From CAWJLS01 sp963843755 (lineage in GTDB: Bacteria; Acidobacteriota; Thermoanaerobaculia; Multivoradales; DATKCC01), in contig CAWJLS010000007.1 of NCBI GenBank assembly GCA_963843755.1, positions 372,001 through 436,000 of the forward strand: a DNA stretch of 64,000 nucleotides, written 5' to 3'. Every line of letters starts with the position of its first letter. Within the stretch, counting starts at the first letter, position 1. Below the pieces are notes generated by a model. It saw only the letters and a list, made by a program, of their open reading frames with translations, did no database searches and was not told the DNA's origin. Below, piece by piece: positions 61,874 through 64,000 of the stretch. The position numbers and the translations under genes were made by a program.

Positions 61874-64000
61874 TCAGCCCTCGGGCAGGAGGAGGCCGAC
61901 CACCCGCGTCTTCCAGTCGACGTAGCGGCGGGCGATCGCCGACAGGTCCGCGGGCTTCAGGCCGCGGACCGTGTCGTCGAAGTCGAGCAGCCCGGTCGGG
62001 TCTTCGCCCCGGCGGTAGGCATCGGCCAGGGCGCCGAGCCAGAAGCTGTTGTCCTCGGTGTCGGTCTCGTGCTGGCGCAGGAGGATCTGGCGCACCTTGT
62101 CCGCCAGCTCCTCTGAGACGTCCCCCCGCTCGATGCGCTCGATCTCCTGGTGGACTGTCTCCACGAGGTCGCGCGCCCGCTCGGGGGCGCAGCCGAACCG
62201 GATCGACGTGCTCACCCGGCCCTGCGGCCGCCAGCTCAGCTCCGTGCTGACGCTGACGTTGTAGACCGCTCCCAGGTCCTCGCGCATCACCTCCCGGAGG
62301 CGGATCTCGAGCGCCCGGCCGAAGGCGCTCATCACCCTCCGGGTCTGCCGGTCCAGGGCCTGCGGGTCGGCGGGCTGGCCGAGGACGATCCAGACGTCCG
62401 CCTTGGGCTCGATGCCGCGGCGGACCACCACCTCGGCCGGCGTCTCCGGGCGCACGATCCCGATGTCGCGCCAGGTCTCGTGGCGGTCGGTGGAGGGCAG
62501 GCTGGCCAGGTAGGTGGTGACCATCGGCTCGAGTGCCGCCGGGTCGAACGCCCCGACCAGGACGAACGTCAGCTCGGAGGCGTCGGCGTAGCGGTCGCGG
62601 TAGATCGCCAGCGCCCGGTCCGGGTCGATGGCGTCGAGGCGCTCGGGGGTCAGCGGCTGGCGCCGGAGGTGGTCGCCGGAGAGGCGCTTGTACATCTCCT
62701 CGATGAAGACCTGCTCCGGGTCGGCGAGACGGTTCCGGAGCAGGGGCCGTACCCGGTCCTTGTAGGAGGTGATGGCCTCACGGTCGAGCCGGGGAGCCGT
62801 CAAGGCCAGGTGGACGAGCTGGAAGAGGGTCTCCAGGTCGTCGGCGGAGGAGGCACCGTCGACCCCCTGCTCGAGCTCGTCGATGTACGGGCTGACCTTG
62901 GCCACCTTGCCGGCCATCAGCTTGGCCAGTGCCAGCTCGTCGTGGTCTCCGAGGCCGCCGAGGGAGACGGCCTCGGCGGCGTAGGAGGCGCTCAGGTAGT
63001 CCTCGTCGGGCACCAGCGAGCTGCCGCCCGGGCTGAACCCGGTCAGCAGCACCTGGTCCTTGCGCAGGTCGGTCGGCTTGAGCACCATGCGGACGCCGTT
63101 CGAGAGCGTCCACTCGATGACGCCGAGCTTCGGGAGCCGGCGCCGCGCGACGATCGACCCCGGGGTCGGCGTCTCGGCCATCAGCGGGCCGTCGGGGGTC
63201 GCGTCGGTGTAGGCCTCGACCGGCTGCTGGCGGACCTTCTGGAACACCGCCAGCAGGTCGTCCTTCGAAGGCAGTGTGTCCGCCGACTTCTCGGGCCCGG
63301 TCAGGAGAATCACCCGGTCCGCCTCCGCCGTCCGGACCTGGGCGAGGGCGTTGACCTCGTCCAGGGTGATCTCCGGCAGGTAGCGGCGGGCCATCTCCAC
63401 CTCCGCCGCGATCCCCGGGATCGGCTCGCCCTCGAGGAAGTTGCGCGAGTACTCGGCGGCGTAGGAGCCGGAGCTCCGGTTCTCCCGCTGGACCCAGGTG
63501 CGCTCGTAGGCCCGCAGCAGGCTCTTCTTGGTGCGTTCGAGCTCGCCCTCGGTGAACCCGTGGCGATGGACCCGCTCGATCTCGGTCAGCAGCGCCTCGA
63601 GCCCGGGCAGCACCCCGCCTTCGGTCACCCCGGCATCGAGCTCGTCGAAGTCGGCGGTGCGCACCAGGGAGTCGGAGTCCGACGAGGCGTAGAGGAACGG
63701 CGGGTCCGGGCGGTGGCCGATCTCGTAGAGCCGGTCGTTGATCATGCCGTGGTAGACGCCCTCGACCAGGCCCCGGCGGTAGTCGCCGACCGTGTCCTCC
63801 TGCTTGCGGGGAAGCTTGGTGTAGACCGACACCGAGGTGACCGTGAGCTCCGGGTCGGTGAACCGGGCGAACAGGGTCTGGTCGTGGCCGGGGATCTCGT
63901 ACACCGTTCGCGGCCGCTCGGGCTTCGGGTTCTCGAGGCCGGAGAACCGGTGGCGGATGGTTCGCTCGACCCGGTCGGGGTCGAAGTCGCCGATCGCGAT
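61874..64000 (-). CDS. M16-family zinc peptidase, C-terminal part (runs off the window)
   Basis: The C-terminal about 708 residues of a long M16 (pitrilysin/insulinase-like) protein; the start and the HxxEH zinc site of the first domain lie beyond 64000. The first visible residues, IAIGDFDPDRVERTIRHRFS, are the usual domain-1 linker strand. Two further M16 domains can be traced, with the inactive-domain type LSNGVRMVLKPTDLRKDQVL and GGSSLVPDEDYLSASYAAEA. The C-terminus (RALEIRLREVMREDLGAVYN) has the conserved substrate-binding Arg/Tyr segment. The fold and length suggest a periplasmic peptidase degrading unfolded peptides. The decarboxylase gene follows 8 bp after it. Confidence 0.9.
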   Translation of the reverse strand: MAIGDFDPDRVERTIRHRFSGLENPKPERPRTVYEIPGHDQTLFARFTDPELTVTSVSVYTKLPRKQEDTVGDYRRGLVEGVYHGMINDRLYEIGHRPDPPFLYASSDSDSLVRTADFDELDAGVTEGGVLPGLEALLTEIERVHRHGFTEGELERTKKSLLRAYERTWVQRENRSSGSYAAEYSRNFLEGEPIPGIAAEVEMARRYLPEITLDEVNALAQVRTAEADRVILLTGPEKSADTLPSKDDLLAVFQKVRQQPVEAYTDATPDGPLMAETPTPGSIVARRRLPKLGVIEWTLSNGVRMVLKPTDLRKDQVLLTGFSPGGSSLVPDEDYLSASYAAEAVSLGGLGDHDELALAKLMAGKVAKVSPYIDELEQGVDGASSADDLETLFQLVHLALTAPRLDREAITSYKDRVRPLLRNRLADPEQVFIEEMYKRLSGDHLRRQPLTPERLDAIDPDRALAIYRDRYADASELTFVLVGAFDPAALEPMVTTYLASLPSTDRHETWRDIGIVRPETPAEVVVRRGIEPKADVWIVLGQPADPQALDRQTRRVMSAFGRALEIRLREVMREDLGAVYNVSVSTELSWRPQGRVSTSIRFGCAPERARDLVETVHQEIERIERGDVSEELADKVRQILLRQHETDTEDNSFWLGALADAYRRGEDPTGLLDFDDTVRGLKPADLSAIARRYVDWKTRVVGLLLPEG

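Overview
This window is high-GC bacterial chromosome. No rRNA or taxonomic marker is present. The best guess is an Acidobacteriota-type organism (possibly Thermoanaerobaculia-like). That rests on a relic of a VWA-type secreted gene, an exosortase H pair, a CxxC-TPR protein of a kind common there, and the mix of secreted peptidases. This placement is inference from gene content.

Layout. 1-2.7 kb: a cut-off, frameshifted IS3-type insertion sequence and a TIR-domain gene in lower-GC DNA. 2.7-5.5 kb: a SprT-like metalloprotease divergent from a KefB-type antiporter. 5.5-7.4 kb: a lower-GC cassette bracketed by near-identical 19-bp direct repeats. It carries a secreted protein with an eight-cysteine C-terminus (halocin C8-like in layout) and a small membrane protein. 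7.4-21.9 kb: mainly housekeeping genes (typA, a hemF gene with a one-base frameshift, osmC, a copper-binding lipoprotein, a dienelactone hydrolase-like lipoprotein, rocD, an OmpA-like lipoprotein, lepB) and a helicase-nuclease fusion resembling MrfA plus MrfB. 21.9-22.3 kb: a repeat-rich non-coding block. 22.3-31.9 kb: polyprenyl synthase, several transporters (Cax, SulP, EamA, NSS), fdhD and an M29-like peptidase. 32-33.3 kb: a VapBC pair followed by non-coding DNA that contains a 42-bp copy of part of pepF. 33.3-39.7 kb: a mutagenic-repair locus, dnaE2 plus imuA-imuB, whose two promoters share a 17-bp direct-repeat motif. A VWA-protein relic lies between them. 39.8-47.7 kb: two tandem secreted paralogues, pepF, a small secreted protein, a TPR protein, an S51 peptidase and small membrane proteins. 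47.8-53.1 kb: tRNA-Thr, smc and the exosortase H pair. 53.3-64 kb: SEC-C, Nudix, an M56/BlaI sensor-repressor pair with two palindromic operators, a DinB-like protein, and S9A, PLP-decarboxylase and M16 genes. The last is cut by the window end.

How the genes work together. The dnaE2/imuA/imuB set should act as a damage-induced translesion mutasome under a shared repressor. BlaI should repress its own operon with the M56 protease until that protease is triggered. XrtH and its partner should process surface proteins encoded elsewhere. The VapBC promoter carries repeats suited to autoregulation. The most novel candidates are the cysteine-rich secreted protein cassette, the shared operator of the mutasome genes, the TIR protein, and the MrfA-MrfB-like fusion. 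All calls come from reading the sequence, with no database search.
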